Notes under the pieces: generated by a model
The model's database searches: none
What the model was told of the DNA's origin: nothing
The model's input: only the letters and a program-made list of their open reading frames with translations
DNA from: Arcobacter sp. LA11
Lineage (GTDB): Bacteria; Campylobacterota; Campylobacteria; Campylobacterales; Arcobacteraceae
Reading direction: 5' to 3'
Assembly (NCBI RefSeq): GCF_001895145.1
Contig: NZ_BDIR01000005.1
Coordinates: forward strand, 124,001 to 188,000
Length of the DNA: 64,000 bases
Position numbers and translations under genes: made by a program
Shown: positions 52,680 to 61,389 of the stretch, one piece after another
How the letters are laid out: the number at the start of each line of letters is the position of its first letter
How positions within the stretch are numbered: position 1 is the stretch's first letter

Positions 52680-53027
52680 ATGAATGAAAATATGATTTAT
52701 ATACTAGTTGCACTAGCAATTTTTATAGCCTATAGAAAATACACTCAATACAAGGTATTAAAACTTGTCCCATCTCTTCTTAAAGAAGGTGGAAAAATTA
52801 TTGATGTTAGAAGTACTGATGAATTTGCAATAGCTCATAAAGATGGAAGTATCAACATCCCACTAGATTCACTAAAAAAAAGAATAAAAGAGCTAGATAA
52901 TACTAAGCCTGTAATTCTTTGTTGTGCAAGTGGAAGTCGAAGTGGATTAGCAAAACGACTTTTAATGGCTAATAAATTTGAAAATGTTCATAATGCAGGG
53001 ACATGGAGAGCTCTTACAAAAATTTAG
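52680..53027 (+). CDS. Membrane-anchored rhodanese-like protein
   Basis: This 115-residue protein has an N-terminal membrane helix (MIYILVALAIFIAYR). A single rhodanese domain follows with VIDVRSTDEF-like start (KIIDVRSTDEFAIAHKDGSINIPL) and the active-site loop CCASGSRSG, with Cys near residue 82. It could carry persulfide sulfur at the membrane. A link to sulfur metabolism in this genome (fccAB) is speculation. Confidence 0.88.
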   Translation: MNENMIYILVALAIFIAYRKYTQYKVLKLVPSLLKEGGKIIDVRSTDEFAIAHKDGSINIPLDSLKKRIKELDNTKPVILCCASGSRSGLAKRLLMANKFENVHNAGTWRALTKI

Positions 53028-53048
53028 TAAACAATCCCTACTCTTTGT

Positions 53049-54746
53049 TTACGACGAACAACTCACATGAGATATTCCACCTACTTCAAAAAACTCTGAA
53101 GGTTTCAATCTATAGTATTTCTCTTCTATTTCTTTAGATTGTTCAGAGTATGGCTGTGTCATTATTTCTTGAAGTTCTCGAACTAAAGAATAATCACCCT
53201 CTTTAGCCTTTTTATATGCAGGAACTAAAATCCACTCTCTTAAAATATATTTTGGATTTACTAGTTTCATTTCAGATGAAAGTTCATGAGAATCAATACT
53301 ATTGATTTGTAACTTCCATTTTTCAAACCACTGAGACCAACGATTAATAATAACTTCATCTAAGTTTTCATTATAGAAACTTTTTTTAATTGGCTCAATA
53401 TCTTCAGGTACTTCTGAAAGTTCACGGAAAAAGATAGTATAGTCAATATTAGTTTGTATCATAAGTGTTTTAAGCTCACTAAACAACTCTTGGTCAAAAG
53501 CCTTAAGTCCAAGTTTTTTAGCCCACATTTTTTCCATCTCTTCTTGCATCACATAAAGAAAGTCTCTTCTAATTTTATTTAGTTCTACAAGATATTCTTC
53601 TTGTCCTATTAACAACTGCTGTAATGCAGTATAAAACATATGAAAGTTTTTTTCAGCAGCAGCTGGTTGATTTAAAAATGAAAAATGCTGTCCACCACCT
53701 GTCCACGACTGATAACTTGGGTCAAATAAATCAATAAAACCAAATGGACCATAATCAAGTGTAAATCCACCAACAGCAGTATTATCACTATTGAAATTTC
53801 CTTGACAAAATCCTACTCTAACCCAGTTTGCCACAAGAGAGGTTAAACGTCTTCTAAACTCTTTTGCTAAAACTATCACTTTTTCTTCTAAACTTAAACT
53901 ACTATCTATAACTTCACTATACTCACGCTCAATTAGATGTAAAACTAACTTTTCAAGTTCTTCTCTAGCTTCTAGATGTTCATTTTTACGAGTACGTCTT
54001 GCAAAAAGCTCTAATTGCCCTACTCTTATAAAAGAAGGTGCAACACGTGTCGAGATAGCAACAGATTCAGAAACCATAATATCAGCATCCCACGAGCGAG
54101 AATCATCTCTATACCACGATCTTTGGACTTTTTCTGTCTTAGAAGTATATAAACTTAAAGAACGTGATGTAGGAATTCCAAGAGAATGCATATGTTCCTG
54201 AGCTAAAAACTCGCGAACACTAGAACGTAACACCGCTCTTCCATCAGCTCCTCTACAATATGGTGTTTTACCTCCACCTTTTAATTGCATTTCCCATCTC
54301 TTTCCACCAGTTACTACTTCAAGTACTGAAATTGCCCGACCATCGCCATATCCATTTCCAGTTTGAAATGGACACTGAGCAATATATTCAGTACCATAAA
54401 TAGAAAGAGCATATCCACAAGCCCAGCCAAGCTTACTCATAGGTTCTGGGACATTTGATATATCACCTGAAAACATACTAATGAAATCAGGAGATAGAGC
54501 TAAACTATCATCAAAGCCTAACTCCCTAAAAAACTCTTTACTATGTGCAATATACTCTGGGTTGGCTATAGGTGTTGGCTTAACAGGAACAAAATGACCT
54601 GAAAAGACTTGTCTTGGAAAATAGTCAACTCCATCTGTGGTAGCATCTGGGTCACTGTTTAATGTATTTATTAATGAATAATCAGAAAATTTAGCTATAT
54701 CTGAAAGTGTTTTGATAGTTGGTTGGTTTTGTTTTAATTCGTTCAT
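53049..54746 (-). CDS. selO: Protein adenylyltransferase SelO (YdiU family)
   Basis: SelO pseudokinases transfer AMP from ATP to hydroxyl side chains of target proteins. The 565-residue protein shows [47 protein letters not shown] (nucleotide-binding Lys/Arg), and [27 protein letters not shown]. The last is the catalytic region, where the usual HGVMNTDN reads QGNFNSDN. The C-terminus HVSCSS keeps the terminal Cys seen in bacterial SelO. Confidence 0.93.
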   Translation of the reverse strand: MNELKQNQPTIKTLSDIAKFSDYSLINTLNSDPDATTDGVDYFPRQVFSGHFVPVKPTPIANPEYIAHSKEFFRELGFDDSLALSPDFISMFSGDISNVPEPMSKLGWACGYALSIYGTEYIAQCPFQTGNGYGDGRAISVLEVVTGGKRWEMQLKGGGKTPYCRGADGRAVLRSSVREFLAQEHMHSLGIPTSRSLSLYTSKTEKVQRSWYRDDSRSWDADIMVSESVAISTRVAPSFIRVGQLELFARRTRKNEHLEAREELEKLVLHLIEREYSEVIDSSLSLEEKVIVLAKEFRRRLTSLVANWVRVGFCQGNFNSDNTAVGGFTLDYGPFGFIDLFDPSYQSWTGGGQHFSFLNQPAAAEKNFHMFYTALQQLLIGQEEYLVELNKIRRDFLYVMQEEMEKMWAKKLGLKAFDQELFSELKTLMIQTNIDYTIFFRELSEVPEDIEPIKKSFYNENLDEVIINRWSQWFEKWKLQINSIDSHELSSEMKLVNPKYILREWILVPAYKKAKEGDYSLVRELQEIMTQPYSEQSKEIEEKYYRLKPSEFFEVGGISHVSCSS

Positions 54747-54859
54747 ATATCTTCTCTATTTATAATGATTTTAGGGAAGTATACTAAGTTTTCTTCAGAG
54801 TAAATTCTAACTTTTGTATTAGAATCATAATTTAAAATTTTTTAAAGAGTACTGTTATT

Positions 54860-55135
54860 TTAAACTATTTGTATCTTTAATTCTTTTCCAAGGATGTTTG
54901 CAAAGTTTTGTAATGTAGATAGTTTTATATCTTGAGCATGGTTTTCTATTCTTGATATCGCTGATTTTTTTGTATGAAGCTTTGTAGCTAAATCTTCTTG
55001 AGTCATACCAGTTTCAACTCTAGCTTGTTTTAACATTTCTCCTATCTTAAACTCTTCGTAACCCTTATCAAAGTTTTCGGCGAACTCTTTATCTAGTTTC
55101 TTTCTTTTTTCTATATATTTTTGTAAATCACTCAT
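54860..55135 (-). CDS. higA: HTH-XRE antitoxin (HigA-like)
   Basis: This 91-residue protein has an N-terminal charged helix and a Cro/C1-type HTH ([31 protein letters not shown], about residues 32-62), ending in a short beta strand. It overlaps the toxin gene by 8 bp. Toxin-first order is typical of higBA. It should bind HigB and repress its own promoter. Confidence 0.88.
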   Translation of the reverse strand: MSDLQKYIEKRKKLDKEFAENFDKGYEEFKIGEMLKQARVETGMTQEDLATKLHTKKSAISRIENHAQDIKLSTLQNFANILGKELKIQIV

Positions 55136-55472
55136 CTTCTAAGTACTCCTTTTTCCTTCTTTTGGCTAATTCAATTTCTTTTAGAGGTGTCTTTTGATCT
55201 TTTTTCCTAAAAGCATTTGTCAAAATAACAAAGTTACCTTTATGCTCAAAACCAAGAAACCTAAAACTATTATTTGTATACTGAACACGAATTTCAAAGA
55301 TGTCATCTGTATTTACTAGTTTTTTATAAAATTTTGTAGATACGATATTTGATTCTTCAATCAGTTGTAAAACCCAAGTTACTTTTTGAACTTCTTTTAC
55401 ATTTAAAGAGTTTAAAAAATCGTCAATTGGACTTTTCCCTAATTTAGTTTTGTAAAATAAGATCTCTTTCAT
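55128..55472 (-). CDS. higB: RelE/HigB-family toxin
   Basis: This 114-residue RelE-fold mRNA interferase of the Gp49/HigB type has [10 protein letters not shown], a central [21 protein letters not shown], and a C-terminal [28 protein letters not shown], the usual toxin signature. No Shine-Dalgarno is seen before the ATG. It would cleave mRNA on the ribosome when HigA is degraded. Confidence 0.88.
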   Translation of the reverse strand: MKEILFYKTKLGKSPIDDFLNSLNVKEVQKVTWVLQLIEESNIVSTKFYKKLVNTDDIFEIRVQYTNNSFRFLGFEHKGNFVILTNAFRKKDQKTPLKEIELAKRRKKEYLEDE

Positions 55473-55477
55473 AAAAT

Positions 55478-55504
55478 GTTAACATATAAGTTAACTTTTG
55501 TCAA
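55478..55504 (-). promoter_or_regulatory. higBA operator/promoter with paired GTTAAC sites
   Basis: GTTAAC occurs at 55478-55483 and 55490-55495, centres 12 bp apart, just before the higB ATG. A TTGACA (-35-like) hexamer on the minus strand lies at 55499-55504. Close spacing to the start codon suggests autorepression by HigA. Confidence 0.5.
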
Positions 55505-55713
55505 TATTGAACTCATATACTCTTCCTTTTTAATATATAAAAATATTATCTAAAAAAGCGGATTTGGTTTAAAAATATTTCATTTTGTAATGTTTTAGAT
55601 TATTTTTGAGAAACAAAGCTATTATTTTATAAAAAGAAGAATATGAATGTTTTTTATTATTAATCAATATAAACAACTACTTGCATTTGTAACTGAAATA
55701 TGGTACTATAATT

Positions 55714-55962
55714 ATGAGTAAAAAAGATAAACTTTTAATAAAATTCTTGGAGAATCCTCCAAGAAAAAATTTAACATTTAAAGAATTGAGTTCTTTATTT
55801 AACTCTTTAGGTTTTAAAAAGATTGAAGGTGCTGGTTCAGCTGTGAAGTTTTACAATAAAGAAAAAGATTTACTTATAAATCTTCATAAACCACACCCAA
55901 ATGATATTTTAAAAGTTTATATTATAAAACAGATACAAAATAAATTAAAGGAGATTATCTAG
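55714..55962 (+). CDS. hicA: HicA-family toxin
   Basis: This 82-residue protein has the HicA dsRBD-like fold: LTFKELSSLFNSLGFKKIEGAGSAVKF followed by LINLHKPHPNDILKVYIIKQIQNKL. HicA toxins cleave mRNA. The common GSH catalytic His is Ala here (GSAVKF), as in a subfamily that also uses GSRRKF. The His-Pro-His segment is kept. hicB follows directly. Confidence 0.85.
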   Translation: MSKKDKLLIKFLENPPRKNLTFKELSSLFNSLGFKKIEGAGSAVKFYNKEKDLLINLHKPHPNDILKVYIIKQIQNKLKEII

Positions 55963-56307
55963 ATGTCAAATACTATTGAATACAACGGATATATTGGTAC
56001 TATTGAATACTCTCAAGAAGACAAATGCTTTTTTGGTAAATTAGATATGATAAATGACCTAGTAACTTTTGAAGCTAATAATGCAGATGATTTAGAAGAA
56101 AACTTTAGAAATTCAGTTGATGAATACATAGAAACTTGCAAACAACTAGGACGTGAACCACAAAAAGCTTTTAAGGGTGTTTTCAATGTAAGAACAGGAA
56201 GCGAACTACATATGGCTGCTGTTAGAAATGCTTTGAAAATGGGTATTTCTTTGAACTCATATATCAAGATTCTTATTGAGAAAGATGTGAAACTATCTTT
56301 GAGTTAA
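55963..56307 (+). CDS. hicB: HicB-family antitoxin
   Basis: This 114-residue protein starts immediately after the hicA stop. The N-terminal partial RNase-H-like domain (YNGYIGTIEYSQEDKCFFGKLDMINDLVTFEA) is followed by FRNSVDEYIETCKQLGREPQKAFKGVFNVR. The C-terminal ribbon-helix-helix (ELHMAAVRNALKMGISLNSYI) binds DNA. It neutralises HicA and represses the operon. Confidence 0.88.
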   Translation: MSNTIEYNGYIGTIEYSQEDKCFFGKLDMINDLVTFEANNADDLEENFRNSVDEYIETCKQLGREPQKAFKGVFNVRTGSELHMAAVRNALKMGISLNSYIKILIEKDVKLSLS

Positions 56308-56356
56308 GATAGTTTAATAATACTGTAAAAGTAACAGTTCTTAGTTATTCCAATTT

Positions 56357-57214
56357 CTAAGCTTCATCACTTTTAACACTCAAACTATCTTTACTATTTA
56401 AAGTCTTTTTTTCTTCACTCTTTATTTTTCTTTCAACTTTTTTAATGTCTTTTTCTGGAGCTATTTTTTCAGGAACTATACCTCTAGATAATAAGGTATC
56501 TCTCACTGCTTTATTATTTGTAATGTGTTCATTTGAAATTTTTGTTTCGGTATTCATCAACTTATCTTTTGCATTATAAATAGTAATTTCAGTTGCAAAA
56601 TCTTTTGCTTTTAGTAATATTGTAGGCATAAAATCTGCTAAAGGTTTTGATTTATTTATATCCCATTTTTCTTTCATTTCTTGAGTAGTATGATTAAAAA
56701 GTGCTTTATCTCCTTTGCTTCTAATAAATGCAAAGTTTTCATTTTTTCCTGTTTGTTCATATATTACTTGCGATAATTCTTTTTCTGTTTGAGATAGTTT
56801 TTTTCTAGCTTCTACTCTTTCTTGTTCTAATATTCGTTGTTCTATTAATTCTGCTTTTCTTGTCTGTATTGCAAAATATGTTTGAGCAAAAGCTATTTGT
56901 TCTTTTTTACTATCTCCATTTTGAGCTATTAGATAACAAGCATATCTAGTAAGCATAATATCTTCTATCGTTTTTTCAGCATTCTTAGGCATTTGTATCG
57001 TTTTCCCGACATCGGCAAAATGATCTTCAACTTCTTGTCCTGAAACTTCGCAAGCTGTTTTTGCTTTAAATATTACATTTTTAAAATTATCCCATTTTGT
57101 ATATCCTAAAAGTTGTTGTAAATCTCTTGCAAACCAAAAAGAAACTCTATCTTCTGTCTGATTTGATACTGATTCAAAATTGTTTGTCAAAGAAGTAATA
57201 ATCTCACTCTCCAT
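56357..57214 (-). CDS. dinD: DNA damage-inducible protein D
   Basis: This 285-residue protein matches E. coli DinD, which inhibits RecA-mediated strand exchange and disassembles RecA filaments. Family blocks are FWFARDLQQLLGYTKWDNFKNVI (BRO-N-like), HFADVGKTIQMPKNAEK, MLTRYACYLIAQNGDSKKE and TYFAIQTRKAELIEQR. In E. coli it is LexA-controlled. Here a copy of the 49.5-50.3 kb motif lies upstream instead. Confidence 0.9.
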   Translation of the reverse strand: MESEIITSLTNNFESVSNQTEDRVSFWFARDLQQLLGYTKWDNFKNVIFKAKTACEVSGQEVEDHFADVGKTIQMPKNAEKTIEDIMLTRYACYLIAQNGDSKKEQIAFAQTYFAIQTRKAELIEQRILEQERVEARKKLSQTEKELSQVIYEQTGKNENFAFIRSKGDKALFNHTTQEMKEKWDINKSKPLADFMPTILLKAKDFATEITIYNAKDKLMNTETKISNEHITNNKAVRDTLLSRGIVPEKIAPEKDIKKVERKIKSEEKKTLNSKDSLSVKSDEA

Positions 57215-57270
57215 ATATAAAATCCTTTTTTTTCTTATATAATAACACTAAAATAGATTTTTATTAAAAA

Positions 57271-57290
57271 ATATATCATTTTGCAATATT
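57271..57290 (-). promoter_or_regulatory. Motif copy upstream of dinD
   Basis: On the minus strand it reads AATATTGCAAAATGATATAT, 18 of 20 bases identical to AATATTTCAAAATGATATAA at 50106-50125 and 50293-50312. It lies about 57-76 bp before the dinD ATG and overlaps the DUF2779 stop codon. It suggests shared control with the repeat region. Confidence 0.5.
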
Positions 57291-58785
57291 ATTTAATAAC
57301 TTCTTTCAACTTTTCTAATACCTTAACCATCGCCAAAGTATCCAACTTACAATACTCAATAAGCGAATTTCTCATTTTCTGTTTCTCTCCCTCTTCCATC
57401 TTACTAATATTTGCAAAGGCATTCATAGCTTGACTTCCATTTTGTACTCCATCTAATTCTTTATATGCTTTTGCAAACTCTGGAACTAAAGCTGGTAATA
57501 CATATTTGATAGAATAACTTCCATTCATAGATGGTGTTACGTAGTATTTCTTTTGGAAAGGTATCATCAGGTCTTTCATATTTTCATTTATACTTAGAAG
57601 ATGAATACTAAGTTCTGGATATAAACTTGCTAATCTTTTTATAACACCTTTTTCAAAGCTCATGTTATAAGCTAATACTGTTACATCATTTGGAATATCA
57701 GAACAAAGTCTTTTAGCTATTTCAATTCTTGGGTCAATACCATCTTTGGCTAAATACTCTTTATGTTCTAGTGTTCCATCTGCATACTCTATATGAAGTG
57801 AATATTGAAATGGTATTTGTTGATATGGACTAATACCTTTAAACTCTGGTATAGCTTGTTGGAATGTTTCAAAATCTAAGTGATAGATAGGATAAGTTAG
57901 AGTATCTACGAATTCTTTTATTTTTTCTTTATTTATAAAAGTCTCTTTTGACTTGTAGTTTTCTACTGCTTGTTTTTGATTTTCTGTCATAGCAAAGTCA
58001 TCTGGTATATCTTCTATTTTTGTTATACCTTCTGTATATAACTCTACTTGTTTTTTACTTCCTAGATTGAAGATATTAAAAATAGAGTATTCAGGTATAG
58101 CTCTTTGTATTTTCCAACAATAATCTTTTGCATCACAAACATATGGATTATGACAATGTTTTCCTATATCAATATTTGGTTCATTTATTTTATCTTCTAG
58201 TACTATTTCAAACTCTTTTAAAATAGTAGGAATATTCTCTTGTAAAGCTACAACTTCATCTGTAACATCTGCAATAGTAAAAAGCTTATCTAACTCTAAA
58301 GTATTACCTCTTACATAAGAGCTATTGATATGTACTACATTTGCAGTTTTAATTAAAAACCCAAGTTGTTTTAGTACATAATATTGAATTGAAGTATCAT
58401 GAACATATATATCTTTTACTGAGGATGAACTTTTTACTTCATAGATAGAAACTACATTATTTTCATGTATTTCTAATACATCTACTAAGACCAAAATACC
58501 ATTGAAGTTAAAAGTAGCTTCATAGATATATTTGATACCATCATTTATATGTTTGGTGGTTTGGTCAATCATTTCATCAAAGTTTGTAGTATATGGTATT
58601 TCTACTCCATTTTGGAAAAGCTCGCAAGCTAAATCCCCTACTACATTTCCCGTTTCAAATCTAGCTAGTGCTGTTTCATCTGGTGGGGTTAATACTTCTT
58701 TCTTGTACTTTTTTAGCCAAAGTGCTTTTGGGCATTGGATGCCTTTTGTGTAGAGGGATTTAGATAAATTCATTTTATTTTTCAT
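57289..58785 (-). CDS. DUF2779 protein: PD-(D/E)XK-like plus DEDD nuclease
   Basis: This 498-residue protein appears to combine two nuclease modules. The N-terminal part begins with SKSLYTKGIQCPKALWL. It has VLVDVLEIHENNVVSIYEVKSSSSVKD (D...E-x-K) and later cysteines CHNPYVCDAKDYCW, an arrangement like Cas4/AddB Fe-S nucleases. The C-terminal part has IYHLDFETFQQAIP and VLAYNMSFEKGVI with a final YCKLDTLAMV, the DEDD exonuclease set. Its start overlaps the HEPN-like gene by 11 bp. Confidence 0.85.
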   Translation of the reverse strand: MKNKMNLSKSLYTKGIQCPKALWLKKYKKEVLTPPDETALARFETGNVVGDLACELFQNGVEIPYTTNFDEMIDQTTKHINDGIKYIYEATFNFNGILVLVDVLEIHENNVVSIYEVKSSSSVKDIYVHDTSIQYYVLKQLGFLIKTANVVHINSSYVRGNTLELDKLFTIADVTDEVVALQENIPTILKEFEIVLEDKINEPNIDIGKHCHNPYVCDAKDYCWKIQRAIPEYSIFNIFNLGSKKQVELYTEGITKIEDIPDDFAMTENQKQAVENYKSKETFINKEKIKEFVDTLTYPIYHLDFETFQQAIPEFKGISPYQQIPFQYSLHIEYADGTLEHKEYLAKDGIDPRIEIAKRLCSDIPNDVTVLAYNMSFEKGVIKRLASLYPELSIHLLSINENMKDLMIPFQKKYYVTPSMNGSYSIKYVLPALVPEFAKAYKELDGVQNGSQAMNAFANISKMEEGEKQKMRNSLIEYCKLDTLAMVKVLEKLKEVIK

Positions 58786-59584
58786 AATTTCTTATCCCTC
58801 TAAAATAACTATTATCATTATAAAAACAACCGAACATATCACTAAAGTATGGTATCTCCTCCTTTCCTATAGCCATTGCTTTATACTGTAACTTCCAAAG
58901 TAATTCTGTCCAATATCTAACAATTTGGGCTAAATAAAGTTGACGATAAGGTGAAACAGAACTGTAAACTCCTGTTCTAAAACTACCTTCTCTAACATCA
59001 CTAATTAAACCTCCATCTTCTGATGAATGCAAAACACTTGTAAATTGACCTGTTAACATATGAATTATATCAGCATTGTGAACTATTTTTTGTTTTTTCT
59101 TTTCTGAAATATGCTTATCAAATAGCTTAACATCGACTAAATTAAACCATAATGAAATAGGATTATTTTCTTGTGATGCATTTACTAAAACATTTAAATT
59201 TTCGTATCTATCTCTAGTAGCAAAATCAGATAATATATTTATCATATTCTTATGTATTTCACTATCTAAGCTATTCAAATAGTTAAAATTAAAATCATAT
59301 TTTTCTTTTATCTCAACTGATTTCTTGTACAATTTATTAATATTATGTCCTAACTTTCTCAAAAATTTATCAGTTGGGAATTCACCATTATTTGAAATAT
59401 AATAATCTAATAAAATACATAGTTTACTAATTCTCTCTAATCCCACACTTAAACTAATAAAAGACTGATAATATATTCCTTTTTTAGCATAATTTGCTTT
59501 TCTAATCTGTGTCACTCCTGAAGCTAAAATCTCGTATGCAAATGAACATTCTTTTGATAATGCATTAAATCTATTACTAAACAT
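58775..59584 (-). CDS. HEPN-like protein encoded between OLD and DUF2779 genes
   Basis: This 269-residue, mostly helical soluble protein has SLSVGLERISKLCILLDYY (about 44-62) and FLRKLGHNINKLYKKS (about 74-89), resembling HEPN-domain patterns. FATRDRYENLNVL follows near 121-133. A classical Rx4-6H active site is not evident; R76-x3-H80 and the R124-D-R126 block are candidates. It lies 14 bp after the OLD-family gene and overlaps the DUF2779 gene. The HEPN call is tentative. Confidence 0.65.
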   Translation of the reverse strand: MFSNRFNALSKECSFAYEILASGVTQIRKANYAKKGIYYQSFISLSVGLERISKLCILLDYYISNNGEFPTDKFLRKLGHNINKLYKKSVEIKEKYDFNFNYLNSLDSEIHKNMINILSDFATRDRYENLNVLVNASQENNPISLWFNLVDVKLFDKHISEKKKQKIVHNADIIHMLTGQFTSVLHSSEDGGLISDVREGSFRTGVYSSVSPYRQLYLAQIVRYWTELLWKLQYKAMAIGKEEIPYFSDMFGCFYNDNSYFRGIRNYEK

Positions 59585-59598
59585 ATTTACTCTTATAA

Positions 59599-61293
59599 TT
59601 AAAATTGTTCTATATAAATTTGGTCATGCAGTATTTCTTTATTCCCCACCATATCTCTTAACCATAAAATACAATCAGCATTACTATTTTGTTCAATACT
59701 TTGCGCAAAAGTATATGCTTTAAATGGTTTGTCTTTTCCAGAAAAATCTAAACTAGGATCTAGTCGAACATGTGCATCTTCAAAATTTTGTTGATGAACA
59801 TATCTTCTTGATAATCCATTTTTTATATTATTTGCATTCTCGACTTTTTCCCAAATTCGCTCATTTAAAGTCCATGCCGAATTAGTAATTTCTCTACCAT
59901 CTCTAATTGATGTTCTTGTATCTACATCATGAATTACATAATGTTCAACTCTAAAGTGAGTTAAAACATCCTGAAAAAAAGGAATGTTATTTTTAGAACC
60001 TGTATTTACAACAAATATTTCTTCATTTGGATAAAATCGTTTTAATAAATCCCTGTAAACAATTGTCTCAGTATCACCTTCAACTAATATTACTTTATCA
60101 GCATAAAAAGATTCACAAATATGAGGGTTAAACCTATTTATCATTATCACTCTATCTCTTCTTTCATTATCATTCCCATTAAATAATATTGAATCTGCTT
60201 GATATGTTCTAACCATTCCATTTTCTTTAGCCACTCGAACTAAAGAAGAATGGTCTTTAGAAATATCAATCATCAAAGGAGAATGTGTTGCACATAAAAT
60301 TTGATACGGGCTATTTTCTGAAAGTTCATATAAGCTTTCTCTTAATTTATATGCTATCTTAGGATGTAAAAATAACTCAGGTTCCTCGAATAATATTAAA
60401 TACTCTTTTCTTGTCCCATTACTATTCCGTTTTAAAAATGTTAAAAAGTTAAATAAAGCTTGTCTAATTACACCATGTCCATGTGATGAAATTGCTTCTT
60501 CTCTATCTACCCCATCTTTTTGAACTAGTATCGAATGAGAGTTCTTTATAGCATCTTCAAGTTTTATTTTATCATCACCTTTAGGTTCAATTTTTAATAC
60601 TAAATCTGTAAAAATACGACTAAATGCTTCATTAATTTGTCCGTTATACTCTGTAATCGCATCTGTTCCAATAATTCTTTCTTGAAGAGATTTTACTTTT
60701 TCAATTGCTTCATTATATTCATCTTCAAATTCTTCATTTTCACTTATTTTTTTTAAAAATTCATCTTGTATTAGTTTATTTACTTTTTTTTCTAAAGAAT
60801 CTTCTGTTTCCATTGCGTTAATGAAAATGGGTGTAGGAGTGTATTTTGTAAGTTTTGAATGTAATCCACCAAAACCATTTGTTACCCAGTCATTATCTTC
60901 TATACTCCAAGTAAACTTATTAAAAGTATTTCCAATTTGATTCCAAACCTTTTTAACTTTTACAATATTACCATTAGCTGTATCAACCCATTTATTAATC
61001 CAATCTGGTTCACTTGATCTACCTGTACCAACTAAGTCTATATCAGTATCATCATCATTTTCTTTTTCAAATACTCCAGTAATAGTGATAGTATTTTCTG
61101 AACTAAAATCAAAAAAATCTTCTTTTTCTGCTAATGTTTTAGCTGAAACAAAATATTCATAAGCATGTAAAAAAGTAGACTTACCAATATTATTCTGTCC
61201 AATTAAAAAAATAATATTTGAATTATCAAATTTAATTTCACACGTTCCTTGAATTCCTCTAAAGTTCTCTATTACTAATTTTATTAACTTCAT
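59599..61293 (-). CDS. OLD-family ATPase with TOPRIM nuclease domain
   Basis: This 564-residue protein has an SMC/ABC-type ATPase with Walker A GQNNIGKST (32-40). A long insertion follows, then a signature-like SSHGHGVIRQ and Walker B LILFEEPELFLHP (near 300). The C-terminal TOPRIM domain has VILVEGDTE (about 403) and IHDVD (about 454), the acidic metal site. OLD proteins are nucleases used in phage defence (Gabija GajA is one). Here no UvrD helicase partner exists; a HEPN-like gene follows instead. Confidence 0.9.
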   Translation of the reverse strand: MKLIKLVIENFRGIQGTCEIKFDNSNIIFLIGQNNIGKSTFLHAYEYFVSAKTLAEKEDFFDFSSENTITITGVFEKENDDDTDIDLVGTGRSSEPDWINKWVDTANGNIVKVKKVWNQIGNTFNKFTWSIEDNDWVTNGFGGLHSKLTKYTPTPIFINAMETEDSLEKKVNKLIQDEFLKKISENEEFEDEYNEAIEKVKSLQERIIGTDAITEYNGQINEAFSRIFTDLVLKIEPKGDDKIKLEDAIKNSHSILVQKDGVDREEAISSHGHGVIRQALFNFLTFLKRNSNGTRKEYLILFEEPELFLHPKIAYKLRESLYELSENSPYQILCATHSPLMIDISKDHSSLVRVAKENGMVRTYQADSILFNGNDNERRDRVIMINRFNPHICESFYADKVILVEGDTETIVYRDLLKRFYPNEEIFVVNTGSKNNIPFFQDVLTHFRVEHYVIHDVDTRTSIRDGREITNSAWTLNERIWEKVENANNIKNGLSRRYVHQQNFEDAHVRLDPSLDFSGKDKPFKAYTFAQSIEQNSNADCILWLRDMVGNKEILHDQIYIEQF

Positions 61294-61335
61294 TTCTTCT
61301 CCTATAACTAATTATATTTAATATAAATAGTAACA

Positions 61336-61365
61336 AAACTGTGTCACAGTTTCCGTCACAGTTTT
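61336..61365. promoter_or_regulatory. Palindrome in the promoter region of the OLD operon
   Basis: AAACTGTG-T-CACAGTTT (61336-61352) is a perfect 8-bp dyad. A further half-site CACAGTTTT lies at 61357-61365. The element occupies the 96-bp gap before the OLD-family start and looks like an operator; it could also fold as a hairpin on the sbcC mRNA. Confidence 0.5.
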
Positions 61366-61389
61366 AAAGGATTTATAATTTTTTAAAAT

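Noticed and set aside
53049-54746. SelO as inactive because HGVMNTDN is altered
   Set aside because: The metal-binding Asn/Asp pattern (NSDN), the downstream DYGPFGF and the C-terminal Cys are kept, so inactivity is not supported.
54860-61293. Prophage or integrative element
   Set aside because: Toxin-antitoxin and nuclease genes cluster here, but no integrase, phage structural gene, tRNA target or flanking repeat is visible.
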